20,677 bases of DNA, from positions 1 through 20,677 of the forward strand of contig NEEC01000442.1 in the NCBI GenBank assembly GCA_002189035.1, given 5' to 3'. Numbering within the stretch: position 1 is the stretch's first letter; each line of letters starts with the position of its first letter. This document shows, in pieces, positions 1 to 12,455 of the stretch. Source of the stretch: Utricularia gibba (taxonomy: Eukaryota; Streptophyta; Magnoliopsida; Lamiales; Lentibulariaceae). A model generated the notes under the pieces. It had not been told where the DNA came from. It saw only the letters and a list, made by a program, of their open reading frames with translations, and did not search any database. The position numbers were made by a program, and so were the translations under genes.

Positions 1-318
1 TTTTTTGCCGAGCTACAAATGACTATGGGCCCGAGCTCGACTCGACCTCCTTCTCGATACCGTTGCCCCACGAGAGCGCCTCCTCAATATAAGCATGCGG
101 TTGAGAAAACCATTTTGGGTGCTCATGACATCCTAACTTCAATAAGTGCATCACGATTTCGTCGAGTAGGACCCGATGTGGCAAAGGAGTCAGACCGAAC
201 CTTGGGTCAGAACGAAGTTCACAACGACATCACCCGCCCAAAAACGACAAGCTTTTCCTTGAGAAACCATGTAGGCAGCCAATTAAAACCCAACGTTAAG
301 AAATGCATCAAGTTTTTT

Positions 319-623
319 GCCGAGCTACAAATGACTATGGGCCCGAGCTCGACTCGACCTCCTTCTCGATACCGTTGCCCCACGAGAGCGCCTCCTCAGA
401 TATAAAGCATGCGGTTGAGAAAACCATTTTGGGTGCTCATGACATCCTAACTTCAATAAGTGCATCACGATTTTCGTCGAGTAGGACCCGATGTGGCAAA
501 GGAACCTTGGGTCAGAACGAAGTTCACAACGACATCACCCGCCCAAAAACGACAAGCTTTTCCTTGAGAAACCATGTAGGCAGCCAATTAAAACCCAACG
601 TTAAGAAATGCATCAAGTTTTTT
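319..623 (+). repeat. Short unit with 10-base deletion (305-base variant, type example)
   Basis: The segment GTCAGACCGA is missing, so GGCAAAGGA runs straight into ACCTTGGG. The base pair GA flanks both deletion ends, as expected for a slip or microhomology event. The remainder matches the consensus, making it exactly 305 bases. Units with this or a very similar deletion begin at 319, 624, 1238, 2476, 3091, 3705, 4320, 4939, 5243, 5861, 6792, 7411, 8029, 8647, 10146, 11079 and 11382. The deletion occurs on both T (9) and G (8) backgrounds. Ten bases is about one helical turn. Confidence 0.9.
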
Positions 624-2475
624 GCCGAGCTACAAATGACTATGGGCCCGAGCTCGACTCGACCTCCTTCTCGATACCGTTGCCCACGAGAGCGCCTCCT
701 CAGATATAAAGCATGCGGTTGAGAAAACCATTTTGGGTGCTTATGACATCCTAACTTCAATAAGTGCATCACGATTTTCGTCGAGTAGGACCCGATGTGG
801 CAGGAACCTTGGTCAGAACGAAGTTCACAACGACATCACCCGCCCAAAAACGACAAGCTTTTCCTTGAGAAACCATGTAGGCAGCCAATTAAAACCCAAC
901 GTTAAGAAATGCATCAAGTTTTTTGCCGAGCCACAAATGACTATGGGCCCGAGCTCGACTCGACCTCCTTCTCGATACCGTTGCCCCACGAGAGCGCCTC
1001 CTCAATATAAAGCATGCGGTTGAGAAAACCATTTTGGGTGCTCATGACATCCTAACTTCAATAAGTGCATCACGATTTTCGTCGAGTAGGACCCGATGTG
1101 GCAAAGGAGTCAGACGAACCTTGGGTCAGAACGAAGTTCACAACGACATCACCCGCCCAAAAACGACAAGCTTTTCCTTGAGAAACCATGTAGGCAGCCA
1201 ATTAAAACCCAACGTTAAGAAATGCATCAAGTTTTTTGCCGAGCTACAAATGACTATGGGCCCGAGCTCGACTCGACCTCCTTCTCGATACCGTTGCCCC
1301 ACGAGAGCGCCTCCTCAGAATAAAGCATGCGGTTGAGAAAACCATTTTGGGTGCTCATGACATCCTAACTTCAATAAGTGCATCACGATTTTCGTCGAGT
1401 AGGACCCGATGTGGCAAAGAACCTTGGGTCAGAACGAAGTTCACAACGACATCACCCGCCCAAAAACGACAAGCTTTTCCTTGAGAAACCATGTAGGCAG
1501 CCAATTAAAACCCAACGTTAAGAAATGCATCAAGTTTTTTGCCGAGCCACAAATGACTATGGGCCCGAGCTCGACTCGACCTCCTCTCGATACCGTTGCC
1601 CCACGAGAGCGCCTCCTCAGATATAAAGCATGCGGTTGAGAAAACCATTTTGGGTGCTATGACATCCTAACTTCAATAAGTGCAGCACGATTTTCGTCGA
1701 GTAGGACCCGATGTGGCAAAGGAGTCAGGAACCTTGGGTCAGAACGAAGTTCACAACGACATCACCGCCCAAAAACGACAAGCTTTTCCTTGAGAAACCA
1801 TGTAGGCAGCCAATTAAAACCCAACGTTAAGAAATGCATCAAGTTTTTTGCCGAGCTACAAATGACTATGGCCCGAGCTCGACTCGACCTCCTTCTCGAT
1901 ACCGTTGCCCCACGAGAGCGCCTCCTCAGATATAAAGCATGCGGTTGAGAAAACCATTTTGGGTGCTCATGACATCCTAACTTCAATAAGTGCAGCACGA
2001 TTTTCGTCGAGTAGGACCCGATGTGGCAAAGGAGTCAGACCGAACCTTGGGTCAGAACGAAGTTCACAACGACATCACCCGCCAAAAACGACAAGCTTTT
2101 CCTTGAGAAACCATGTAGGCAGCCAATTAAAACCCAACGTTAAGAAATGCATCAAGTTTTTTGCCGAGCACAAATGACTATGGGCCCGAGCTCGACTCGA
2201 CCTCCTTCTCGATACCGTTGCCCACGAGAGCGCCTCCTCAGATATAAAGCATGCGGTTGAGAAAACCATTTTGGGTGCTCATGACATCCTAACTTCAATA
2301 AGTGCAGCACGATTTTTCGTCGAGTAGGACCCGATGTGGCAAAGGAGTCAGACCGAACCTTGGGTCAGAACGAAGTTCACAACGACATCACCCGCCCAAA
2401 ACGACAAGCTTTTCCTTGAGAAACCATGTAGGCAGCCAATTAAAACCCAACGTTAAGAAATGCATCAAGTTTTTT

Positions 2476-5242
2476 GCCGAGCCACAAATGACTATGGGCC
2501 CGAGCTCGACTCGACCTCCTTCTCGATACCGTTGCCCCACGAGAGCGCCTCCTCAGATATAAAGCATGCGGTTGAGAAAACCATTTTGGGTGCTCATGAC
2601 ATCCTAACTTCAATAAGTGCAGCACGATTTTCGTCGAGTAGGACCCGATGGCAAAGGAACCTTGGGTCAGAACGAAGTTCACAACGACATCACCGCCCAA
2701 AAACGACAAGCTTTTCCTTGAGAAACCATGTAGGCAGCCAATTAAAACCCAACGTTAAGAAATGCATCAAGTTTTTTGCCGAGCACAAATGACTATGGGC
2801 CCGAGCTCGACTCGACCTCCTTCTCGATACCGTTGCCCCACGAGAGCGCCTCCTCAGATATAAAGCATGCGGTTGAGAAAACCATTTTGGGTGCTCATGA
2901 CATCCTAACTTCAATAAGTGCATCACGATTTTCGTCGAGTAGGACCCGATGTGGCAAAGGAGTCAGACCGAACCTTGGGTCAGAACGAAGTTCACAACGA
3001 CATCACCGCCCAAAAACGACAAGCTTTTCCTTGAGAAACCATGTAGGCAGCCAATTAAAACCCAACGTTAAGAAATGCATCAAGTTTTTTGCCGAGCCAC
3101 AAATGACTATGGGCCGAGCTCGACTCGACCTCCTTCTCGATACCGTTGCCCACGAGAGCGCCTCCTCAGATATAAAGCATGCGGTTGAGAAAACCATTTT
3201 GGGTGCTCATGACATCCTAACTTCAATAAGTGCAGCACGATTTTCGTCGAGTAGGACCCGATGTGGCAAAGGAACCTTGGGTCAGAACGAAGTTCACACG
3301 ACATCACCCGCCCAAAAACGACAAGCTTTTCCTTGAGAAACCATGTAGGCAGCCAATTAAAACCCAACGTTAAGAAATGCATCAAGTTTTTTGCCGAGCT
3401 ACAAATGACTATGGGCCCGAGCTCGACTCGACCTCCTTCTCGATACCGTTGCCCCACGAGAGCGCCTCCTCAGATATAAAGCATGCGGTTGAGAAAACCA
3501 TTTTGGGTGCTATGACATCCTAACTTCAATAAGTGCATCACGATTTCGTCGAGTAGGACCCGATGTGGCAAAGGAGTCAGACCGAACCTTGGTCAGAACG
3601 AAGTTCACAACGACATCACCCGCCCAAAAACGACAAGCTTTTCCTTGAGAAACCATGTAGGCAGCCAATTAAAACCCAACGTTAAGAAATGCATCAAGTT
3701 TTTTGCCGAGCCACAAATGACTATGGGCCCGAGCTCGACTCGACCTCCTCTCGATACCGTTGCCCCACGAGAGCGCCTCCTCAATATAAAGCATGCGGTT
3801 GAGAAAACCATTTTGGGTGCTCATGACATCCTAACTTCAATAAGTGCAGCACGATTTCGTCGAGTAGGACCCGATGTGGCAAAGGAACCTTGGGTCAGAA
3901 CGAAGTTCACAACGACATCACCCGCCCAAAAACGACAAGCTTTTCCTTGAGAAACCATGTAGGCAGCCAATTAAAACCAACGTTAAGAAATGCATCAAGT
4001 TTTTTGCCGAGCCACAAATGACTATGGGCCCGAGCTCGACTCGACCTCCTTCTCGATACCGTTGCCCACGAGAGCGCCTCCTCAGATATAAAGCATGCGG
4101 TTGAGAAAACCATTTTGGGTGCTCATGACATCCTAACTTCAATAAGTGCAGCACGATTTTCGTCGAGTAGGACCCGATGTGGCAAAGGAGTCAGACCGAA
4201 CCTTGGGTCAGAACGAAGTTCACAACGACATCACCCGCCCAAAAACGACAAGCTTTTCCTTGAGAAACCATGTAGGCAGCCAATTAAAACCCAACGTTAA
4301 GAAATGCATCAAGTTTTTTGCCGAGCTACAAATGACTATGGGCCCGAGCTCGACTCGACCTCCTTCTCGATACCGTTGCCCCACGAGAGCGCCTCCTCAG
4401 ATATAAAGCATGCGGTTGAGAAAACCATTTTGGGTGCTTATGACATCCTAACTTCAATAAGTGCATCACGATTTTCGTCGAGTAGGACCCGATGTGGCAA
4501 GGAGGAACCTTGGGTCAGAACGAAGTTCACAACGACATCACCCGCCAAAAACGACAAGCTTTTCCTTGAGAAACCATGTAGGCAGCCAATTAAAACCCAA
4601 CGTTAAGAAATGCATCAAGTTTTTTGCCGAGCCACAAATGACTATGGGCCCGAGCTCGACTCGACCTCCTTCTCGATACCGTTGCCCCACGAGAGCGCCT
4701 CCTCAGATATAAAGCATGCGGTTGAGAAAACCATTTTGGGTGCTATGACATCCTAACTTCAATAAGTGCATCACGATTTTCGTCGAGTAGGACCCGATGT
4801 GGCAAAGGAGTCAGACCGAACCTTGGGTCAGAACGAAGTTCACAACGACATCACCGCCCAAAAACGACAAGCTTTTCCTTGAGAAACCATGTAGGCAGCC
4901 AATTAAAACCCAACGTTAAGAAATGCATCAAGTTTTTTGCCGAGCACAAATGACTATGGGCCCGAGCTCGACTCGACCTCCTTCTCGATACCGTTGCCCC
5001 ACGAGAGCGCCTCCTCAGATATAAAGCATGCGGTTGAGAAAACCATTTTGGGTGCTCATGACATCCTAACTTCAATAAGTGCAGCACGATTTTCGTCGAG
5101 TAGGACCCGATGTGGCAAAGGAACCTTGGGTCAGAACGAAGTTCACAACGACATCACCCGCCCAAAAACGACAAGCTTTTCCTTGAGAAACCATGTAGGC
5201 AGCCAATTAAAACCCAACGTTAAGAAATGCATCAAGTTTTTT
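2476..5242 (+). repeat. Higher-order dimer run 1: alternating short and full units
   Basis: Nine consecutive units (9-17) alternate short, full, short, full and so on. Each pair spans 614-619 bases. The unit at 4320 joins the pattern as a variant short form (GGCAAGGAGGAACC). The run ends at 5243, where two short units stand side by side. Confidence 0.75.
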
Positions 5243-6791
5243 GCCGAGCACAAATGACTATGGGCCCGAGCTCGACTCGACCTCCTTCTCGATACCGTTG
5301 CCCCACGAGAGCGCCTCCTCAGATATAAAGCATGCGGTTGAGAAAACCATTTTGGGTGCTCATGACATCCTAACTTCAATAAGTGCATCACGATTTTCGT
5401 CGAGTAGGACCCGATGTGGCAAAGGAACCTTGGGTCAGAACGAAGTTCACAACGACATCACCGCCCAAAAACGACAAGCTTTTCCTTGAGAAACCATGTA
5501 GGCAGCCAATTAAAACCCAACGTTAAGAAATGCATCAAGTTTTTTGCCGAGCCACAAATGACTATGGGCCCGAGCTCGACTCGACCTCCTTCTCGATACC
5601 GTTGCCCCACGAGAGCGCCTCCTCAGATATAAAGCATGCGGTTGAGAAAACCATTTTGGGTGCTCATGACATCCTAACTTCAATAAGTGCAGCACGATTT
5701 TCGTCGAGTAGGACCCGATGTGGCAAAGGAGTCAGACCGAACCTTGGGTCAGAACGAAGTTCACAACGACATCACCCGCCCAAAAACGACAAGCTTTTCC
5801 TTGAGAAACCATGTAGGCAGCCAATTAAAACCCAACGTTAAGAAATGCATCAAGTTTTTTGCCGAGCACAAATGACTATGGGCCCGAGCTCGACTCGACC
5901 TCCTTCTCGATACCGTTGCCCCACGAGAGCGCCTCCTCAGATATAAAGCATGCGGTTGAGAAAACCATTTTGGGTGCTTATGACATCCTAACTTCAATAA
6001 GTGCAGCACGATTTTCGTCGAGTAGGACCCGATGTGGCAAAGAACCTTGGGTCAGAACGAAGTTCACAACGACATCACCCGCCCAAAAACGACAAGCTTT
6101 TCCTTGAGAAACCATGTAGGCAGCCAATTAAAACCCAACGTTAAGAAATGCATCAAGTTTTTTGCCGAGCCACAAATGACTATGGGCCCGAGCTCGACTC
6201 GACCTCCTTCTCGATACCGTTGCCCCACGAGAGCGCCTCCTCAGATATAAAGCATGCGGTTGAGAAAACCATTTTGGGTGCTCATGACATCCTAACTTCA
6301 ATAAGTGCAGCACGATTTTCGTCGAGTAGGACCCGATGTGGCAAAGGAGTCAGACCGAACCTTGGGTCAGAACGAAGTTCACAACGACATCACCGCCCAA
6401 AAACGACAAGCTTTTCCTTGAGAAACCATGTAGGCAGCCAATTAAAACCCAACGTTAAGAAATGCATCAAGTTTTTTGCCGAGCACAAATGACTATGGGC
6501 CCGAGCTCGACTCGACCTCCTTCTCGATACCGTTGCCCCACGAGAGCGCCTCCTCAGATATAAAGCATGCGGTTGAGAAAACCATTTTGGGTGCTCATGA
6601 CATCCTAACTTCAATAAGTGCAGCACGATTTTCGTCGAGTAGGACCCGATGTGGCAAAGGAGTCAGACCGAACCTTGGGTCAGAACGAAGTTCACAACGA
6701 CATCACCCGCCCAAAAACGACAAGCTTTTCCTTGAGAAACCATGTAGGCAGCCAATTAAAACCCAACGTTAAGAAATGCATCAAGTTTTTT

Positions 6792-8951
6792 GCCGAGCCA
6801 CAAATGACTATGGGCCCGAGCTCGACTCGACCTCCTTCTCGATACCGTTGCCCCACGAGAGCGCCTCCTCAGATATAAAGCATGCGGTTGAGAAAACCAT
6901 TTTGGGTGCTCATGACATCCTAACTTCAATAAGTGCATCACGATTTTCGTCGAGTAGGACCCGATGTGGCAAAAGGAACCTTGGGTCAGAACGAAGTTCA
7001 CAACGACATCACCCGCCAAAAACGACAAGCTTTTCCTTGAGAAACCATGTAGGCAGCCAATTAAAACCCAACGTTAAGAAATGCATCAAGTTTTTTGCCG
7101 AGCCACAAATGACTATGGGCCCGAGCTCGACTCGACCTCCTTCTCGATACCGTTGCCCCACGAGAGCGCCTCCTCAGATATAAAGCATGCGGTTGAGAAA
7201 ACCATTTTGGGTGCTCATGACATCCTAACTTCAATAAGTGCATCACGATTTTCGTCGAGTAGGACCCGATGTGGCAAAGGAGTCAGACCGAACCTTGGGT
7301 CAGAACGAAGTTCACAACGACATCACCGCCCAAAAACGACAAGCTTTTCCTTGAGAAACCATGTAGGCAGCCAATTAAAACCCAACGTTAAGAAATGCAT
7401 CAAGTTTTTTGCCGAGCCACAAATGACTATGGGCCCGAGCTCGACTCGACCTCCTTCTCGATACCGTTGCCCCACGAGAGCCTCCTCAGATATAAAGCAT
7501 GCGGTTGAGAAAACCATTTTGGGTGCTCATGACATCCTAACTTCAATAAGTGCAGCACGATTTTCGTCGAGTAGGACCCGATGTGGCAAAGGAACCTTGG
7601 GTCAGAACGAAGTTCACAACGACATCACCCGCCCAAAAACGACAAGCTTTTCCTTGAGAAACCATGTAGGCAGCCAATTAAAACCCAACGTTAAGAAATG
7701 CATCAAGTTTTTTGCCGAGCCACAAATGACTATGGGCCCGAGCTCGACTCGACCTCCTTCTCGATACCGTTGCCCCACGAGAGCGCCTCCTCAGATATAA
7801 AGCATGCGGTTGAGAAAACCATTTTGGGTGCTCATGACATCCTAACTTCAATAAGTGCATCACGATTTTCGTCGAGTAGGACCCGATGTGGCAAAGGAGT
7901 CAGACCGAACCTTGGGTCAGAACGAAGTTCACAACGACATCACCCGCCCAAAAACGACAAGCTTTTCCTTGAGAAACCATGTAGGCAGCCAATTAAAACC
8001 CAACGTTAAGAAATGCATCAAGTTTTTTGCCGAGCACAAATGACTATGGGCCCGAGCTCGACTCGACCTCCTTCTCGATACCGTTGCCCCACGAGAGCGC
8101 CTCCTCAGATATAAAGCATGCGGTTGAGAAAACCATTTTGGGTGCTCATGACATCCTAACTTCAATAAGTGCAGCACGATTTTCGTCGAGTAGGACCCGA
8201 TGTGGCAAAGGAACCTTGGGTCAGAACGAAGTTCACAACGACATCACCCGCCCAAAAACGACAAGCTTTTCCTTGAGAAACCATGTAGGCAGCCAATTAA
8301 AACCCAACGTTAAGAAATGCATCAAGTTTTTTGCCGAGCCACAAATGACTATGGGCCCGAGCTCGACTCGACCCCCTCTCGATACCGTTGCCCCACGAGA
8401 GCGCCTCCTCAGATATAAAGCATGCGGTTGAGAAAACCATTTTGGGTGCTCATGACATCCTAACTTCAATAAGTGCAGCACGATTTTCGTCGAGTAGGAC
8501 CCGATGTGGCAAAGGAGTCAGACCGAACCTTGGGTCAGAACGAAGTTCACAACGACATCACCCGCCCAAAAACGACAAGCTTTTCCTTGAGAAACCATGT
8601 AGGCAGCCAATTAAAACCCAACGTTAAGAAATGCATCAAGTTTTTTGCCGAGCACAAATGACTATGGGCCCGAGCTCGACTCGACCTCCTTCTCGATACC
8701 GTTGCCCCACGAGAGCGCCTCCTCAGATATAAAGCATGCGGTTGAGAAAACCATTTTGGGTGCTCATGACATCCTAACTTCAATAAGTGCATCACGATTT
8801 TCGTCGAGTAGGACCCGATGTGGCAAAGGAACCTTGGGTCAGAACGAAGTTCACAACGACATCACCCGCCCAAAAACGACAAGCTTTTCCTTGAGAAACC
8901 ATGTAGGCAGCCAATTAAAACCCAACGTTAAGAAATGCATCAAGTTTTTTT
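6792..8951 (+). repeat. Higher-order dimer run 2: alternating short and full units
   Basis: Seven consecutive units (23-29) alternate short and full without a break, with pair lengths of 618-619 bases. Between this run and run 1, units 18-22 show the same alternation interrupted by one extra full unit (6478). That suggests a single insertion or unequal exchange within a once continuous dimer array. Confidence 0.75.
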
Positions 8952-9436
8952 GCCGAGCACAAATGACTATGGGCCCGAGCTCGACTCGACCTCCTTCTCG
9001 ATACCGTTGCCCCACGAGAGCGCCTCCTCAGATATAAAGCATGCGGTTGAGAAAACCATTTTGGGTGCTCATGACATCCTAACTTCAATAAGTGCAGCAC
9101 GATTTTCGTCGAGTAGGACCCGATGTGGCAAATCAGACCGAACCTTGGGTCAGAACGAAGTTCACAACGACATCACCGCCCAAAAACGACAAGCTTTTCC
9201 TTGAGAAACCATGTAGGCAGCCAATTAAAACCCAACGTTAAGAAATGCATCAAGTTTTTTGCCGAGCCACAAATGACTATGGGCCCGAGCTCGACTCGAC
9301 CTCCTTCTCGATACCGTTGCCCACGAGAGCGCCTCCTCAGATATAAAGCATGCGGTTGAGAAAACCATTTTGGGTGCTCATGACATCCTAACTTCAATAA
9401 GTGCAGCACGATTTTCGTCGAGTAGGACCCGATGTG

Positions 9437-9572
9437 GCACCTTGGGTCAGAACGGCCCAAAACGACAAGCTTTCCTTGAGAAACCATGTAGGCAGCCAAT
9501 TAAAACCCAACGTTAAAATGCATCAAGTTTTTTGCCGAGCACAAATGATGGGCCCGAGCTCGACTCGAATAC
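9437..9572 (+). repeat. Damaged stretch across two units (multiple larger deletions)
   Basis: The unit at 9261 is just 273 bases. It lost 16 bases between GTGGCA and CCTTGGG, and about 21 bases between CAGAACG and GCCC. It also has TTAAAATG for TTAAGAAATG. The next unit (9534, 299 bases) lost 3 bases in AAATGACTATG and 11 between the two CTCGA words. At least five deletions fall within about 136 bases, while the units around are ordinary. Candidate causes are an assembly or consensus seam, or a true recombination scar. Confidence 0.85.
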
Positions 9573-9832
9573 CGTTGCCCCACGAGAGCGCCTCCTCAGA
9601 TATAAAGCATGCGGTTGAGAAAACCATTTTGGGTGCTCATGACATCCTAACTTCAATAAGTGCAGCACGATTTTCGTCGAGTAGGACCCGATGTGGCAAA
9701 GGAGTCAGACCGAACCTTGGGTCAGAACGAAGTTCACAACGACATCACCGCCCAAAAACGACAAGCTTTTCCTTGAGAAACCATGTAGGCAGCCAATTAA
9801 AACCCAACGTTAAGAAATGCATCAAGTTTTTT

Positions 9833-12000
9833 GCCGAGCCACAAATGACTATGGGCCGAGCTCGACTCGACCTCCTTCTCGATACCGTTGCCCACGAGAG
9901 CGCCTCCTCAGATATAAAGCATGCGGTTGAGAAAACCATTTTGGGTGCTCATGACATCCTAACTTCAATAAGTGCAGCACGATTTTCGTCGAGTAGGACC
10001 CGATGTGGCAAAGGAGTCAGACCGAACCTTGGGTCAGAACGAAGTTCACAACGACATCACCCGCCCAAAAACGACAAGCTTTTCCTTGAGAAACCATGTA
10101 GGCAGCCAATTAAAACCCAACGTTAAGAAATGCATCAAGTTTTTTGCCGAGCTACAAATGACTATGGGCCCGAGCTCGACTCGACCTCCTTCTCGATACC
10201 GTTGCCCCACGAGAGCGCCTCCTCAGATATAAAGCATGCGGTTGAGAAAACCATTTTGGGTGCTCATGACATCCTAACTTCAATAAGTGCATCACGATTT
10301 TCGTCGAGTAGGACCCGATGTGGCAAAGGAACCTTGGGTCAGAACGAAGTTCACAACGACATCACCCGCCCAAAAACGACAAGCTTTTCCTTGAGAAACC
10401 ATGTAGGCAGCCAATTAAAACCCAACGTTAAGAAATGCATCAAGTTTTTTGCCGAGCCACAAATGACTATGGGCCCGAGCTCGACTCGACCTCCTTCTCG
10501 ATACCGTTGCCCCACGAGAGCGCCTCCTCAGATATAAAGCATGCGGTTGAGAAAACCATTTTGGGTGCTCATGACATCCTAACTTCAATAAGTGCAGCAC
10601 GATTTTCGTCGAGTAGGACCCGATGTGGCAAAGGAGTCAGACCGAACCTTGGGTCAGAACGAAGTTCACAACGACATCACCGCCCAAAAACGACAAGCTT
10701 TTCCTTGAGAAACCATGTAGGCAGCCAATTAAAACCCAACGTTAAGAAATGCATCAAGTTTTTTGCCGAGCTACAAATGACTATGGGCCCGAGCTCGACT
10801 CGACCTCCTTCTCGATACCGTTGCCCACGAGAGCGCCTCCTCAGATATAAAGCATGCGGTTGAGAAAACCATTTTGGGTGCTCATGACATCCTAACTTCA
10901 ATAAGTGCATCACGATTTTCGTCGAGTAGGACCCGATGTGGCAAAGGAGTCAGACCGAACCTTGGGTCAGAACGAAGTTCACAACGACATCACCCGCCCA
11001 AAAACGACAAGCTTTTCCTTGAGAAACCATGTAGGCAGCCAATTAAAACCCAACGTTAAGAAATGCATCAAGTTTTTTGCCGAGCCACAAATGACTATGG
11101 GCCCGAGCTCGACTCGACCTCCTTCTCGATACCGTTGCCCCACGAGAGCGCCTCCTCAGATATAAAGCATGCGGTTGAGAAAACCATTTTGGGTGCTCAT
11201 GACATCCTAACTTCAATAAGTGCAGCACGATTTTCGTCGAGTAGGACCCGATGTGGCAAAGGAACCTTGGGTCAGAACGAAGTTCACAACGACATCACCC
11301 CCAAAAACGACAAGCTTTTCCTTGAGAAACCATGTAGGCAGCCAATTAAAACCCAACGTTAAGAAATGCATCAAGTTTTTTGCCGAGCACAAATGACTAT
11401 GGGCCCGAGCTCGACTCGACCTCCTTCTCGATACCGTTGCCCCACGAGAGCGCCTCCTCAGATATAAAGCATGCGGTTGAGAAAACCATTTTGGGTGCTC
11501 ATGACATCCTAACTTCAATAAGTGCATCACGATTTTCGTCGAGTAGGACCCGATGTGGCAAAAGGAACCTTGGGTCAGAACGAAGTTCACAACGACATCA
11601 CCGCCCAAAAACGACAAGCTTTTCCTTGAGAAACCATGTAGGCAGCCAATTAAAACCCAACGTTAAGAAATGCATCAAGTTTTTTGCCGAGCCACAAATG
11701 ACTATGGGCCCGAGCTCGACTCGACCTCCTTCTCGATACCGTTGCCCCACGAGAGCGCCTCCTCAGATATAAAGCATGCGGTTGAGAAAACCATTTTGGG
11801 TGCTCATGACATCCTAACTTCAATAAGTGCAGCACGATTTTCGTCGAGTAGGACCCGATGTGGCAAAGGAGTCAGACCGAACCTTGGGTCAGAACGAAGT
11901 TCACAACGACATCACCCGCCCAAAAACGACAAGCTTTTCCTTGAGAAACCATGTAGGCAGCCAATTAAAACCCAACGTTAAGAAATGCATCAAGTTTTTT
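9833..12000 (+). repeat. Subfamily dimer run: beta and alpha units alternate
   Basis: Seven units (33-39) alternate type beta (CCA with G) and type alpha (CTA with T), in the order beta, alpha, beta, alpha, beta, alpha-like (GAGCACAAATG with T, at 11382), beta. The order is defined by substitutions rather than length, so homopolymer error cannot explain it. Confidence 0.7.
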
Positions 12001-12298
12001 GCCGAGCACAATGACTATGGGCCCGAGCTCGACTCGACCTCCTTCTCGATACCGTTGCCCCACGAGAGCGCCTCCTCAGATATAAAGCATGCGGTTGAGA
12101 AAACCATTTTGGGTGCTCATGACATCCTAACTTCAATAAGTGCAGCACGATTTTCGTCGAGTAGGACCCGATGTGGCAAAGGAGTCAGACCGAACCTTGG
12201 GTCAGAACGAAGTTCACAACGACATCACCCGCCCAAAAACGACAAGCTTTTCCTTGAGAAACCATGTAGGCAGCCAATTAAAACCCAACGTTAAGAAA

Positions 12299-12455
12299 TG
12301 CATCAAGTTTTTTGCCGAGCTACAAATGACTATGGGCCCGAGCTCGACTCGACCTCCTTCTCGATACCGTTGCCCCACGAGAGCGCCTCCTCAGATATAA
12401 AGCATGCGGTTGAGAAAACCATTTTGGGTGCTCATGACATCCTAACTTCAATAAG
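12299..12455 (+). repeat. Half-unit 1 of the internal duplication (157 bases)
   Basis: This is the first half of the reference unit. It starts with TGCATCA, followed by a T-run and CGAG, and it ends just before the next TGCATCA at 12456. It holds TTGAGAAA at 12410-12417 and CCTAAC at 12441. The second half has the corresponding TTGAGAAA at 12569 and CCCAAC at 12599. Aligned by hand, the 58 columns ending at the TG junction match at 38 and the 24-column start box at 19. The middle of about 77 bases is more diverged but keeps scattered matches such as ACGA and GCC. Confidence 0.85.
12330..12344 (+). repeat. Palindrome cluster and CTCGA direct repeat within the unit
   Basis: GGGCCC is followed at once by GAGCTC, the core of the eight-base palindrome CGAGCTCG, and then by a second CTCGA word. 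The cluster recurs once per unit, reduced to GGCCC or GGGCCG in some copies. It is the strongest short dyad symmetry in the consensus and a possible protein-binding or structure-forming site. No binding protein can be named from sequence. Confidence 0.5.

Larger units (their letters stand above)
7..11685 (+). repeat. Array zone 1: mixed 305- and 315-base units (units 1-38)
   Basis: Units begin (at GCCGAG) at 7, 319, 624, 925, 1238, 1541, 1850, 2163, 2476, 2778, 3091, 3393, 3705, 4006, 4320, 4626, 4939, 5243, 5546, 5861, 6164, 6478, 6792, 7097, 7411, 7714, 8029, 8333, 8647, 8952, 9261, 9534, 9833, 10146, 10451, 10765, 11079 and 11382. The mean is about 307 bases. Seventeen of the 38 lack about 10 bases between GGCAAAGGA and ACCTTGGG. 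The one-base-shorter form CACCGCCC (for CACCCGCCC) occurs in 11 units and is confined to this zone. This is the most allele-rich part of the array, which suggests an older or more recombined segment than zone 2. Confidence 0.9.

Noticed and set aside
7081-7800. Long open reading frames of up to about 240 codons (also 9401-10126, 11827-12294, 13712-14182)
   Set aside because: The frames translate the repeat itself, recur in every unit and on both strands, and begin and end wherever unit indels shift the phase. A 315-base unit is divisible by three, so any stop-free frame runs on into the next copy. There is no codon-level conservation, since indels hit these frames freely.
12391-12405. TATA-box promoter at GATATAAAGCATG
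   Set aside because: A TATAAAG word recurs in every unit, but nothing downstream looks like a gene and the word is not kept in the homologous half-unit. Chance occurrence is enough to explain it.
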